Source: an uncultured Eggerthella sp. (GTDB taxonomy: Bacteria > Actinomycetota > Coriobacteriia > Coriobacteriales > Eggerthellaceae). Taken from it: 24,966 nt of DNA. The DNA is taken from NCBI GenBank assembly GCA_900544455.1, contig UQVJ01000015.1, forward strand, positions 1 to 24,966, in the 5' to 3' direction. Made by a program: the position numbers and the translations under genes. The notes under the pieces are model-generated. The model searched no databases, had not been told where the DNA came from, and saw nothing but the letters and a program-made list of their open reading frames with translations. Of this stretch, positions 15,035 through 22,798 are shown piece after piece (position 1 is the stretch's first letter; each line of letters begins with the position of its first letter).

Positions 15035-16975
15035 TTACGCTAAGCTTCTTTCATCTCCCGATCGTTTTGTGATGTGTTTCTCGTCAAAGTATTCAAGAAG
15101 GGGAATGGCATACTTGCGGCTTGTGCCCATCGCGTCTTTGAGCTCGGTTGCCGTGGCGCTTCCTTTTTCCTGCAGGCATTTCACGGTTGCCTCCTGCAAT
15201 TGCTGTAGCGATTCTGCGGTAAAGCAGTAGGTTTTGTTCACGCGCAATGCCCTTCCTTGTTGCTCAAGCGCCAAGAGCGCTTTGCGGCCTTGCGCGGCAT
15301 CGAGCCCTGCTTCCTTGAAAGCATCCTCGACGGGAGGCGGGGTGGTGCCATGCGAATGCAGCGCGGTGTAGAGGGAATCGGCTGCTTGCTTTTCCAAATT
15401 GCGAGCACCGGCGCCCGCCTTCGGGTGGCTGACTTCGTTTTTCTCAAGAACGAGCTTTCCCGTTGCGATGGCTTCTTCCAGCAATGCCCTGAAGCATTCG
15501 TCTGGCAGATGACGCGGATAGCGCTGTTTGAGGGTGTTGATTGCCATGCCAGTAGCTGCTGGTTCGTTTGCGTGGAACGCAACCAGGATATTCTCCATGG
15601 CCATGATGTGTCGTTGAACTGTGGTGCGCTTGGCCCAGAGCTCATGGTTCGTTCCCAATGATGTGTACTCGGGCCGTTTGGCGGTTTCGACCTCCGATTC
15701 AAGCAGCTCGACAATGCGCTGAGCGGGGATGTTGGCAATGCGAGAAATCTCTGTTGCGGAGATGGGGATATCATACGAATCGATAATTGCATGGCTAATG
15801 GCAAGATTGTCGCTTTCGATCAGGGCGGCCAAAAGCGAGCGGTCTGCATCTTTCAGATTCGTTCGGTGATGAGGGATGCTGTTAAGGACGGTTCCGCCGC
15901 CAATAACGCGAACTGGTGAAAATGATCGGATGATAAACCGGTCGTTGCGTGAAACGGGCAAGGGTACGTCAAGGCGTATTTGCGCGAAAGCGGTTTGGCC
16001 GGGGGCCAGTTCGCTGAGTCCGTCCATCAAAAGAAGGCGCCCCGTTACCTCTCGGGTGCCATGGGCAACGTGCACAGTCGATCCGCTTTCTAGCGGTTTT
16101 GCTTGCGTGCTGGTTGCGGGCAGGTAGGTAAACTGGGCGTCGAAGCGGTTGCTCGCTTCCAAAGTGCCTGGTGTTACCAGGAAATCGCCAGGATCAAGGT
16201 CTTCTTTCTTAACACTAACCAGATTCAATGCAGTGCGATTGCCGGCAAGGCTTTCCTGGACATCTGACCCATGAACCTGCACCGATCTTACGCGCGTGAG
16301 GATACCCGAAGGTACCACTTCGAGTTCCATGTCGGGTTCAACGGATCCCTGCCATAGGGTTCCTGTTACAACCGTGCCAGCGCCTTTGATGGTGAATACG
16401 CGATCGATGGGAAGACGGACGGGGCCTTCTTTGGCGGTGCTTCTTAGCTCTTGCGCCTGATTTGCAAGAACGCTCTTCAGCTCATCGAGCCCTTGGCCCG
16501 TCCGCGCAGAAACGGGAACAAGTGGGGCATCGGCAAAGGATGTTCCCTCTAAGCCTGCTCGTATTTCTTCGCTGACCAGCTCAATCCATTCTTCATCTAC
16601 GAGATCGCATTTGGTAAGGGCAATAACGCAGTTGGTGATGCCGAGCAGCTGAAGGACAGCGGTATGCTCGCGTGTTTGGGGCATGATTCCGTCATCGGCG
16701 GCTATGCACAAAAGAGCAAGGTCGATGCCCGAAGCACCGGCAATCATTTGCCGAACAAAGCGCTCGTGCCCCGGCACGTCTACCACGCCAAGAGACGTTC
16801 CGTCGGGAAGGGGGAGACGGGCAAATCCCAATTCAATGGTGATTCCCCTGCGCTTTTCTTCGGCAAGGCGGTCTGGGTCGGTGCCGGTAAGTGCTTCGAT
16901 CAGCGTTGATTTGCCGTGATCGATATGGCCAGCAGTGCCGACGATAAGGGGGCTTTCGCTTTTATGGTGTGCCAT
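15035..16975 (-). CDS. selB: Selenocysteine-specific elongation factor
   Basis: A 646-residue GTPase that delivers Sec-tRNA-Sec to UGA codons preceding a SECIS hairpin. The N-terminal EF-Tu-like G domain shows GTAGHIDHGKSTLIEALTG (P loop, Lys22), DVPGHERFVRQM and ALTKCDLVD. EF-Tu-type domains II and III follow. The C-terminal half carries the SelB winged-helix repeats that bind SECIS RNA, ending TSRKYAIPLLEYFDEKHITK. The start ATG 16975 (MAHHKSESP) follows GGAG by 6 nt; an upstream in-frame ATG has no ribosome site. It begins 13 nt after the selA stop, so selAB is one operon. The length is normal. Confidence 0.96.
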   Translation of the reverse strand: MAHHKSESPLIVGTAGHIDHGKSTLIEALTGTDPDRLAEEKRRGITIELGFARLPLPDGTSLGVVDVPGHERFVRQMIAGASGIDLALLCIAADDGIMPQTREHTAVLQLLGITNCVIALTKCDLVDEEWIELVSEEIRAGLEGTSFADAPLVPVSARTGQGLDELKSVLANQAQELRSTAKEGPVRLPIDRVFTIKGAGTVVTGTLWQGSVEPDMELEVVPSGILTRVRSVQVHGSDVQESLAGNRTALNLVSVKKEDLDPGDFLVTPGTLEASNRFDAQFTYLPATSTQAKPLESGSTVHVAHGTREVTGRLLLMDGLSELAPGQTAFAQIRLDVPLPVSRNDRFIIRSFSPVRVIGGGTVLNSIPHHRTNLKDADRSLLAALIESDNLAISHAIIDSYDIPISATEISRIANIPAQRIVELLESEVETAKRPEYTSLGTNHELWAKRTTVQRHIMAMENILVAFHANEPAATGMAINTLKQRYPRHLPDECFRALLEEAIATGKLVLEKNEVSHPKAGAGARNLEKQAADSLYTALHSHGTTPPPVEDAFKEAGLDAAQGRKALLALEQQGRALRVNKTYCFTAESLQQLQEATVKCLQEKGSATATELKDAMGTSRKYAIPLLEYFDEKHITKRSGDERSLA

Positions 16976-16988
16976 GGGGAACTCCAAA

Positions 16989-18431
16989 CTAATGAGAGCG
17001 AGCAAGGAAGCTTGCGAGCGCTGCGGCGATTTCTTCGACCTCTTCGTTGTTCATGAGGGTTCGCGCGTCGAAGAGCAGTTTTTCTCGGTTGATGCGGGCA
17101 ATGATGGGGGTGCGACGGTTTTGGGCAAGGTAGGCGGCGCACTCTTGTGCGCTCCAACCTGAGGGTTCGATTTCGACCGCATAGGAGGGGACGTCGTACA
17201 TAGGAAGAGAGCCGCCTCCTGCGCGCGCGATGCTCGTCACAACAGAGGCAACGCACGATCCTTCGGGGACCGAAGCAGAAACTGCTTTGCGTAGCGATTC
17301 TGCCTGAGCTGCCACTGTTTCGGCAGGTGCGGTGAGCATATGCAGGGTGGGTATGCTCTCGTGCGCCTTTTCGGGGTCGAGGTACAGGCGAAGGGTGGCT
17401 TCGAGTGCGGCAATGGTCATTTTGTCGAGACGCAAAGCACGTGCTAGTGGGTTTTTCTTCAAGCGGTCTATCAGGCGCTTGTTGCCAACGATTATGCCTG
17501 CTTGCGGGCCGCCGAGCAGCTTGTCTCCCGAGAAGGAAACCAGGTCGCACCCTTCAAGCGCTTCGGTTACTGTGGGTTCTCCGTATCCCTCGAGACCTCG
17601 TAGTGGCAGGAGCATGCCAGAGCCAAGATCCTCATACACCAGAAGGTCTTCTTCACCGGTGCTGCTTCTGCGCTCGTTTTCGCGAGCGGCGATCGTTTTC
17701 AGTTCTTTTGCCTGCACCGATTCGGTAAAGCCGATAAGGCGATAGTTGGAGGTATGGACCTTCAGCAGCATTGCGGTTTCGGGTGTGATGGCGCGTTCGT
17801 AGTCGGAGGGGTGGGTTTTATTGGTGGTACCCACTTCGACCATGTGCGCATTAGAGAAGTCCATGATATCGGGGATGCGGAACGAGCCGCCTATCTCGAT
17901 GAGCTCGCCGCGGGAGATAACCGCTTGACGGCTGCGGGCGAATTCGTTGAGCACCATCATCACGGCTGCAGCATTGTTGTTAACCGCAATTGCTGCCTCT
18001 GCTCCAGTGAGGGTGCATATCAGCTCTTCGCAGTGGGAATGTCTGCTGCCGCGCTGCATGGTGGAAAGGTCATATTCTAGGGTGGAATAGCCCTTTGCTG
18101 CGTTTTCGACGGCTTCCACTGCTTGTGGCGCGAGGGCGCTTCTTCCCAGATTGGTATGGAGTATCACGCCCGTTGCATTGATTACATGTTTGAGAGAGGG
18201 CTCAGCCTGTGCCTGTAGGCGACGGAGCGTTCCGTTCGCTATTGCTTCTTCCGCGGGCACAGTGTTGCTTTCGAGGATTATGGTGCGGGCTGCTTCTATT
18301 TCCTTACGAATGCAGTCGACTACCAGTTCGTGAGGAAAGGTCTCCATCGGGACGGACCGAGAAAGCATGGTGAGCACTTCATCTACAGCAGGAAGAGCTC
18401 TTAGGGCTTTGAGCTGGAGTTCTGTTGGCAT
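16989..18431 (-). CDS. selA: L-seryl-tRNA(Sec) selenium transferase
   Basis: A PLP enzyme that converts seryl-tRNA-Sec to selenocysteinyl-tRNA-Sec with selenophosphate. The 480-residue product has the SelA N-terminal domain (LPAVDEVLTMLS), the segment INATGVILHTNLGRSALA, the NNNAAAVMMVL loop and the PLP lysine in SFSGDKLLGGPQAGIIVGNK (Lys304). ATG 18431 is preferred: AGAGG lies 9 nt upstream, whereas an in-frame TTG at 18440 abuts the ribosome site. It is transcribed leftward, divergent from yedE, and precedes selB by 13 nt. The selenophosphate it needs must come from a SelD encoded outside this window. Confidence 0.96.
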   Translation of the reverse strand: MPTELQLKALRALPAVDEVLTMLSRSVPMETFPHELVVDCIRKEIEAARTIILESNTVPAEEAIANGTLRRLQAQAEPSLKHVINATGVILHTNLGRSALAPQAVEAVENAAKGYSTLEYDLSTMQRGSRHSHCEELICTLTGAEAAIAVNNNAAAVMMVLNEFARSRQAVISRGELIEIGGSFRIPDIMDFSNAHMVEVGTTNKTHPSDYERAITPETAMLLKVHTSNYRLIGFTESVQAKELKTIAARENERRSSTGEEDLLVYEDLGSGMLLPLRGLEGYGEPTVTEALEGCDLVSFSGDKLLGGPQAGIIVGNKRLIDRLKKNPLARALRLDKMTIAALEATLRLYLDPEKAHESIPTLHMLTAPAETVAAQAESLRKAVSASVPEGSCVASVVTSIARAGGGSLPMYDVPSYAVEIEPSGWSAQECAAYLAQNRRTPIIARINREKLLFDARTLMNNEEVEEIAAALASFLARSH

Positions 18432-18496
18432 AGTTTGCAACCTCTTCTGTGTTTGGTCGGTTCAAACCCAAGTGTGGGGAGTGTATTCAAGCGCAC

Positions 18497-18502
18497 ATTA
18501 TA
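18497..18502 (-). promoter_or_regulatory. Candidate -10 of the selAB promoter
   Basis: A perfect TATAAT on the - strand, about 65 nt upstream of the selA start. No good -35 element is found at 16-18 bp spacing (GC-rich sequence there), so an activator or a weak promoter is possible. Confidence 0.4.
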
Positions 18503-18574
18503 AGAAGCTTCGTAATTGGCGGGGCTTGTTTTCCCATTAGTGGGCAATTTGAGGCACTGAAGTGAAAAGTTGGC

Positions 18575-18602
18575 GTGACAATCAAGCGTCAATGGGTATA
18601 AT
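18575..18602 (+). promoter_or_regulatory. yedE promoter
   Basis: GTGACA (18575-18580) and TATAAT (18597-18602) lie 16 bp apart, a near-consensus sigma-70 type promoter facing yedE. The predicted start near 18609 leaves a leader of about 225 nt. It is divergent from the selA -10 located about 95 bp to the left. Confidence 0.7.
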
Positions 18603-18608
18603 CAGCGC

Positions 18609-18832
18609 GGCAAAAGCATGATGTCCAGCTGTTTTCTGCCTTTGAGCTGGGCACGATGTCTTTGCCTTCTTTGCCCGATCGGGTTTTTACTGCACTTGAT
18701 TCTGCTCCAAGTGCCATCTTTTCTGCATGCCCGCCTGTGTGGTGGGTTTCCTGTTGTGTTGGGTAAACTGTGCCATTCCCCAATTCGGCATTAGCAGTTT
18801 TATCCCTTTCCCCCTCAATGAAGGAGACTTGC
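18609..18832 (+). promoter_or_regulatory. Long, potentially structured yedE leader
   Basis: About 225 nt lie between the predicted yedE start point and its GTG codon, without a gene. An 8-bp stem (18623-18630 with 18645-18652) overlaps a competing pairing of GGGCA (18649-18653) with TGCCC (18672-18676). The latter is followed by CCCGATCGGGTTTTT (18674-18688), a terminator-like stretch. A 7-bp stem follows (18692-18698 with 18708-18714). TCTTTGCC is directly repeated (18659-18675). Mutually exclusive helices next to a T-run suggest attenuation or a riboswitch, but no known class is recognised. AAGGAG at 18821-18826 is the ribosome site. Confidence 0.4.
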
Positions 18833-19894
18833 GTGAACTCTGAGACTAAAGAACGAGTAATTCTCGTTGTATGCGGTGTTGTTGCCGCTGCCGTTGCGAT
18901 TACGCTCGCTTCAAACGGCAATCCAGGCAATATGGCTATTTGCATCGCTTGCTTTGTTCGTGACACCGCTGGCGCCATGAAACTGCAGACCAATGAAACG
19001 GTGCAGTACTTGCGCCCTGAAATCATCGGCATCATCGTTGGTGCTTGCGTCATGGCTTTCGCGAACAAGGAATTTAAGGCCACTGCCGGTTCTTCCCCTT
19101 TTACCCGCTTTGTCCTTGGCTTTGTGATGATGATCGGCTGCCTGATCTTCTTGGGCTGTCCGCTGCGCATGGTTCTGCGCATGGCGGGCGGCGACCTTAA
19201 CGCTTGGGTTGCTCTTATTGGTTTTGCTGCCGGTATCGGTGTTGGTGTTCTGTTCTTGAAGAAGGGCTTTTCGCTGGGTCGTGCTGAGGCGGTCAAGAAA
19301 GCAGAGGGCCTTATTCTTCCCGTTATCGTTGTTGCCGTGTTCATTTTGAGCATCACCACTACTGTGTTTGCCGTTTCCCAGTCGGGTCCGGGCAGCATGC
19401 ATGCCCCAGTTGTTCTTTCCATCATCGGCGGTATTGCCTTTGGTGTTATTGCGCAGCGCACTCGTCTTTGCTTTGCAGGTGGCCTGCGTGACACCTTCCT
19501 GGTACGCGATGGTTGGGGCTTAGTTGTGATCGGCATCCTGTTTGCCGGTGTGCTTGCTTACAACCTTGTTTCCGGTCATTTCAACCTTAGTTTTGCCGAT
19601 CAGCCTATCGCTCATATCGATGCCCTTTGGAATATCTTGGGCATGTTTGTTGTGGGCTTTAGCGCTACGCTTTTGGGCGGCTGCCCCCTGCGCCAGATGG
19701 TATTGGCTGGTTCCGGTTCCGGCGATTCGGCTGTAACGTTTATCGGTCTTCTGGTTGGAGCGGCATTTGCCCACAACTTCGGCATTGCTTCTAGCCCCAA
19801 GGGCGTAACCGAGGCTGGTCAGATTGCCACCGTAGTTTGCATCGTTGTGCTGTTCGTCATTGCCGCTGTTAACCTCAAGCGTGCGCGTTCGTAA
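18833..19894 (+). CDS. yedE: YedE-family putative selenium transporter
   Basis: A 353-residue polytopic membrane protein, predicted by eye to have about nine or ten helices. It resembles the selenium-associated YedE/FdhT branch of the YeeE/YedE (SUF transport) family, thought to import a selenium or sulfur species. Conserved cysteine blocks are seen at IACFVRDTAGAM, FLGCPLRMVLRMAGGD, LCFAGGLRDTFLV and GGCPLRQMVLAGSGSGDS, an internal-duplication pattern typical of the family. The start is GTG 18833, 6 nt after AAGGAG; an ATG at 18818 overlaps that ribosome site and is rejected. It heads the rightward selenium genes, 12 nt before the TusA/YedF-like gene, and is divergent from selAB. The transported form is not established. 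Confidence 0.9.
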   Translation: MNSETKERVILVVCGVVAAAVAITLASNGNPGNMAICIACFVRDTAGAMKLQTNETVQYLRPEIIGIIVGACVMAFANKEFKATAGSSPFTRFVLGFVMMIGCLIFLGCPLRMVLRMAGGDLNAWVALIGFAAGIGVGVLFLKKGFSLGRAEAVKKAEGLILPVIVVAVFILSITTTVFAVSQSGPGSMHAPVVLSIIGGIAFGVIAQRTRLCFAGGLRDTFLVRDGWGLVVIGILFAGVLAYNLVSGHFNLSFADQPIAHIDALWNILGMFVVGFSATLLGGCPLRQMVLAGSGSGDSAVTFIGLLVGAAFAHNFGIASSPKGVTEAGQIATVVCIVVLFVIAAVNLKRARS

Positions 19895-19906
19895 AGGAGC
19901 TAAAAA

Positions 19907-20113
19907 ATGGTTACCGTAGACGCAAAGGGCCTGTTTTGTCCTGAGCCATTGATGATGACTCAGGATGCCTTGAAGAAGAATCCCGGCGAACAGGTGGTCG
20001 TGGAAGTTGATAGCGCAGCCCCGCGCGATAACATCCTGCGTCTTGCCCGTCGCAAGAAGCTGAATGCCACCGTCGATGAAAAAGATGGCGTGTTCACCAT
20101 CACTATCGGCTAA
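19907..20113 (+). CDS. TusA/SirA-like sulfur or selenium carrier (YedF N-terminal type)
   Basis: A 68-residue TusA-fold protein. The acceptor cysteine lies in the CPxP motif (GLFCPEPLM, Cys11), which carries persulfide in TusA and, by analogy, selenium in YedF. DSAAPRDNILRLARRKK and DGVFTITIG complete the two-layer fold. The selenium-linked YedF known from other bacteria is about 200 residues with an added C-terminal DsrE-like domain; here only the TusA part exists. It starts 12 nt after yedE behind AAAGGAG and is followed by a terminator, so yedE and this gene form one unit. Pairing with YedE supports handing imported selenium to it. Confidence 0.88.
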   Translation: MVTVDAKGLFCPEPLMMTQDALKKNPGEQVVVEVDSAAPRDNILRLARRKKLNATVDEKDGVFTITIG

Positions 20114-20131
20114 CGAATTGTAGCTTTGTAT

Positions 20132-20179
20132 GCCCCGATCAGCGCCTTGCTTCCAAGGATAGTCTGGTCGGGGCTTTTC
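20132..20179 (+). terminator. Terminator after the TusA/YedF-like gene
   Basis: An 11-bp stem with one G-U (20132-20142 with 20164-20174) encloses a smaller stem (20145-20149 with 20154-20158) and is followed by TTTTCTG. It separates yedE and the carrier gene from the reductase genes. Confidence 0.85.
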
Positions 20180-20276
20180 TGTACCATTGAGTGGCGGTTG
20201 CTATATGCGCCCATGTTCAGCTTTGCCCGAAGCCATGATCGCATGTTCGCTGCTCACGTTCACACCGAAAGAAAGA

Positions 20277-20324
20277 GCGAGGAAACTGACAGGTCGATAG
20301 AGGCCTGGCGGTGTTTTCCCTCGC
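20277..20324 (+). other. Stem-loop in the reductase leader
   Basis: GCGAGG(20277-20282)AAA pairs with TTTCCCTCGC (20315-20324) with one bulged base. Inside it CAGG (20290-20293) can pair with CCTG. It lies just before the GGGAG ribosome site of the reductase gene. It could be a stability or regulatory element. The rest of 20180-20340 shows no gene; TATATG near 20201 is a possible -10. Confidence 0.3.
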
Positions 20325-20340
20325 GAGAAGGGAGCAACTG

Positions 20341-21615
20341 ATGGCAGATAATCATGAAATGTGGAAGAGCCTGGGCATGGATCTGGAAACGCACGATCAG
20401 CTCTGTGCTGTTCTTCCCACCGCATTTGGCGATGTGTATTTGAGCCAGGAAAACCGCCCAGAGGGAATGGCTTTCTACGATTTCGTCGTTTCCGACATTC
20501 ACGGCATCCGACCCGCAGAACTCATCGAGCTTCAAAAGGCGGGCGGCAAGGTGTTCGGTACTTTTTGCGTGTATGTCCCCGATGAGGTGGTAATTGCATG
20601 CGGTGGGGCTGTTACCGGTTTGTGCGGCGGTTCGCAGTTCTGGGTACCTGAAGGCGGAAAGGTACTGCCCGCTGACACTTGTCCGCTGGTCAAGGCTTCG
20701 TTGGGCGCGCACTTTGGCAAAACCTGCCCTTACTTCAGTGTTGCCGACATGTACGTGGGTGAAACCACCTGCGACGCTAAGAAGAAGGCCTATGAGATCC
20801 TAGGTGCTGACAAGCAGACTTACGTTATGGACATGCCTCAGATGAAGCGTGCCAAGGACATTGAGAAATGGACGGGCGAAATCGCTGAGTTTGCTCGTGA
20901 AGTCGAGCGCGTGACCGGCAATGAGCTTACCGCCGAAAAACTCGCTGATGCCATCAAGGTTGTCAATGCCAAGCGCCGAGCTCTGGCGCGTGTCTTTGCG
21001 GCAACCAAGAACAAGGACTGCATTCCTATTTCTGGTAAGGACCGCCTGCTCATGACCCAGATTGCATTCTTCGACGATCCGGAGCGTTGCGCTCAGAAGG
21101 CAAACGAACTCGCCGATGAGCTTGAGCAGCGCATTACCGACGGGGTAAGCGTGTTCCCTGAGGGAACCAAGCGTATTCTGATTACCGGTACGCCCATGGC
21201 TATCCCCAATTGGAAACTTCATCACGTTATCGAAACCAGCGGTGCAGCCGTGGTTTGCGAAGAGATGTGTACGGGAACGCGCTACTTTGAGCACTTGGTT
21301 GACGAAACCCAAACCACCATCGAGGGTCAGTTCCAGGCAATCTCTGAGCGCTATATGAAGAACAATTGTGCTTGCTTCACGCCTAACGCCGGTCGAATTG
21401 ACGATATCATCCGTCTGGCGCGCGAGTACCAGGTTGATGGCGTTATCGATGCCAACTTGAAGTTCTGCACAACCTACAATGTAGAGAAGTCTTCGGTCGC
21501 CGCTGCTCTCGAGGCGGAAGGCATTCCTTGTCTTGATCTGGAAACCGACTATACCGACAACGATGCTGAACAGCTGCGCACGCGCATCCAGGCATTTGTT
21601 GAGATGCTTGGCTAG
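20341..21615 (+). CDS. Double-cubane-cluster-type anaerobic reductase (2-hydroxyacyl-CoA dehydratase family)
   Basis: A 424-residue HgdB/BcrC-like protein. Family cysteines are visible near residues 76, 87, 95, 114, 129 and 144, within FGTFCVYVPDEVVIACGG, LPADTCPLVKASLG, KTCPYFSVAD and GETTCDAKKKA. Later cysteines lie in AVVCEEMCTGTRYFE and NCACFTPNAGRI. Characterised relatives bind [4Fe-4S] or [Fe8S9] clusters and receive very low-potential electrons from an ATP-dependent activase. This single-subunit form with an adjacent activase matches the double-cubane cluster proteins. Placement among selenium genes suggests reduction of a selenium or sulfur species, but the substrate is unknown. ATG 20341 follows GGGAG by 6-7 nt. 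A strong hairpin separates it from the activase gene. Confidence 0.82.
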   Translation: MADNHEMWKSLGMDLETHDQLCAVLPTAFGDVYLSQENRPEGMAFYDFVVSDIHGIRPAELIELQKAGGKVFGTFCVYVPDEVVIACGGAVTGLCGGSQFWVPEGGKVLPADTCPLVKASLGAHFGKTCPYFSVADMYVGETTCDAKKKAYEILGADKQTYVMDMPQMKRAKDIEKWTGEIAEFAREVERVTGNELTAEKLADAIKVVNAKRRALARVFAATKNKDCIPISGKDRLLMTQIAFFDDPERCAQKANELADELEQRITDGVSVFPEGTKRILITGTPMAIPNWKLHHVIETSGAAVVCEEMCTGTRYFEHLVDETQTTIEGQFQAISERYMKNNCACFTPNAGRIDDIIRLAREYQVDGVIDANLKFCTTYNVEKSSVAAALEAEGIPCLDLETDYTDNDAEQLRTRIQAFVEMLG

Positions 21616-21625
21616 TTGAGCCTTG

Positions 21626-21655
21626 CCGGGTGGGCTGTTTCGCCCACCCGGTTTT
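21626..21655 (+). terminator. Hairpin between reductase and activase genes
   Basis: A perfect 10-bp stem (21626-21635 with 21642-21651) with loop TGTTTC, followed by TTTTCGTTT. Only about 18 nt separate it from the activase ATG, leaving no room for a promoter, so partial read-through is expected. Confidence 0.85.
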
Positions 21656-21677
21656 CGTTTGTTCAGAAAGGGGGATC

Positions 21678-22436
21678 ATGCTGGGGATAGGAATAGATAT
21701 CGGCTCAACTGCGACGAAGGTCGCTGCTGTGAATGAGCTGGGAGCTGTTCTTGACTTGTGGATGAACCCGACTGGTTTCAGTAGTGTTGAGGCAGCCAAT
21801 GCCGCCAGGGCGCACCTTGAAGGAGCGGGTTTGCTCGCTCAAGAGCATGCTGTGGTTGCCACGGGGTACGGTCGCAACGCTGTTTCTTATGCTGACAAGG
21901 TTGTTACCGAAATCACGTGCCACGGAAAAGGCGCTGCGTGTCTGTTTGGTCCCGATGGAGCGGTGATAGACGTTGGCGGCCAAGATACGAAGGTTATTTG
22001 GCTATCCAATGGTGTGGTGAAAAAGTTCCTGATGAATGATAAATGCGCTGCGGGAACGGGGCGTTTTTTGGAGATTATGGCTGATAGGCTTGCGGTAAGT
22101 CAGCTCGAGCTGGCCGATTTGGCACGTGTCGGTAAGCCCACCGCGATTTCAAGCATGTGCACGGTGTTCGCTGAGAGTGAGGTTATTTCCCTTGTTGGAA
22201 GAGGGGAACCCCGCGAAAACATCGCCCGTGGAGTAATCGATTCGGTTGTTGGCCGTGTTGCCGCTATGGCATCGGGTACGAAAGGGATGTCCGTTTATCT
22301 TACCGGTGGTCTTTGCTCTAACGAATTCATCATCGAGTGCCTCTCTTCTGCCCTCGACGCTACGGTGAAAACCTGTCCTGAAGCCCGCTATGCAGGTGCT
22401 ATTGGGGCTGCTCGTATTGCGGCTGGTGTTGCGTAA
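21678..22436 (+). CDS. Acyl-CoA dehydratase activase family ATPase
   Basis: A 252-residue ASKHA-fold ATPase that passes one electron, coupled to ATP hydrolysis, to the neighbouring double-cubane reductase. The ATP-binding phosphate-1 motif is GIDIGSTATKVAAV, phosphate-2 is IDVGGQDTKV, and LTGGL is the adenosine region. Cys123 (NDKCAAGTGRFLE) and Cys161 (SSMCTVFAESEVI) are the pair that holds the single [4Fe-4S] cluster across the homodimer. The start ATG 21678 follows AAAGGGGG closely. Its stop overlaps the next start (TAATG), so it is translationally coupled to the first DUF3343 gene. The length is typical for HgdC-like activases. Confidence 0.92.
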   Translation: MLGIGIDIGSTATKVAAVNELGAVLDLWMNPTGFSSVEAANAARAHLEGAGLLAQEHAVVATGYGRNAVSYADKVVTEITCHGKGAACLFGPDGAVIDVGGQDTKVIWLSNGVVKKFLMNDKCAAGTGRFLEIMADRLAVSQLELADLARVGKPTAISSMCTVFAESEVISLVGRGEPRENIARGVIDSVVGRVAAMASGTKGMSVYLTGGLCSNEFIIECLSSALDATVKTCPEARYAGAIGAARIAAGVA

Positions 22437-22699
22437 TGCCGGCAAAGGATGCATGTTATGTGCTTGTTCGCACGAGCACCGAGGCTTTTGATCTGTATGA
22501 GCGCATAAGGGATGCAGGTGTGCCCGCAAGGGTTGCTCCTGCCCCTCATGGTATGCAGGCGTGCTGTGGCACTTCGGTGATGCTCGAGCCAGCCGAAGTG
22601 GAGCGTGCGCGTGCTGTTATTGACGAGGCGCCGTATCCCATTGAGCGGATTGTACGTGTTGCGGGTGCGGTCGACCCCTTTCGCGACAAGTTCTGTTAA
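22436..22699 (+). CDS. DUF3343 protein, putative Se/S carrier (copy 1)
   Basis: An 87-residue protein of the DUF3343 family, annotated elsewhere as a putative selenium/sulfur carrier. It starts AKDACYVLVRTSTEAFDLYE and has PHGMQACCGTSVMLEP with a vicinal Cys43-Cys44 pair at the usual cysteine site. It ends RDKFC, a C-terminal cysteine. The ATG overlaps the activase stop. Compared with copy 2 it has a longer C-terminal tail and a double cysteine. The likely role is carrying persulfide or selanyl groups between the desulfurase-like enzyme and an acceptor (inference from family and neighbours). Confidence 0.78.
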   Translation: MPAKDACYVLVRTSTEAFDLYERIRDAGVPARVAPAPHGMQACCGTSVMLEPAEVERARAVIDEAPYPIERIVRVAGAVDPFRDKFC

Positions 22700-22798
22700 G
22701 GGAGTCTCGCCCTCGATGTTGCTGTCCCCACCGTTTCCTAGGCGGAGTTTACCGCTTTGAGCGGTTATGGCGCTGCCTTGTGGAGTAGGGTTGTTTTC

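Noticed and set aside
18770..18832. Upstream ATGs as the yedE start
   Set aside because: ATG 18818 overlaps the AAGGAG ribosome site and the added residues are hydrophilic and unlike the family; GTG 18833 is ideally spaced.
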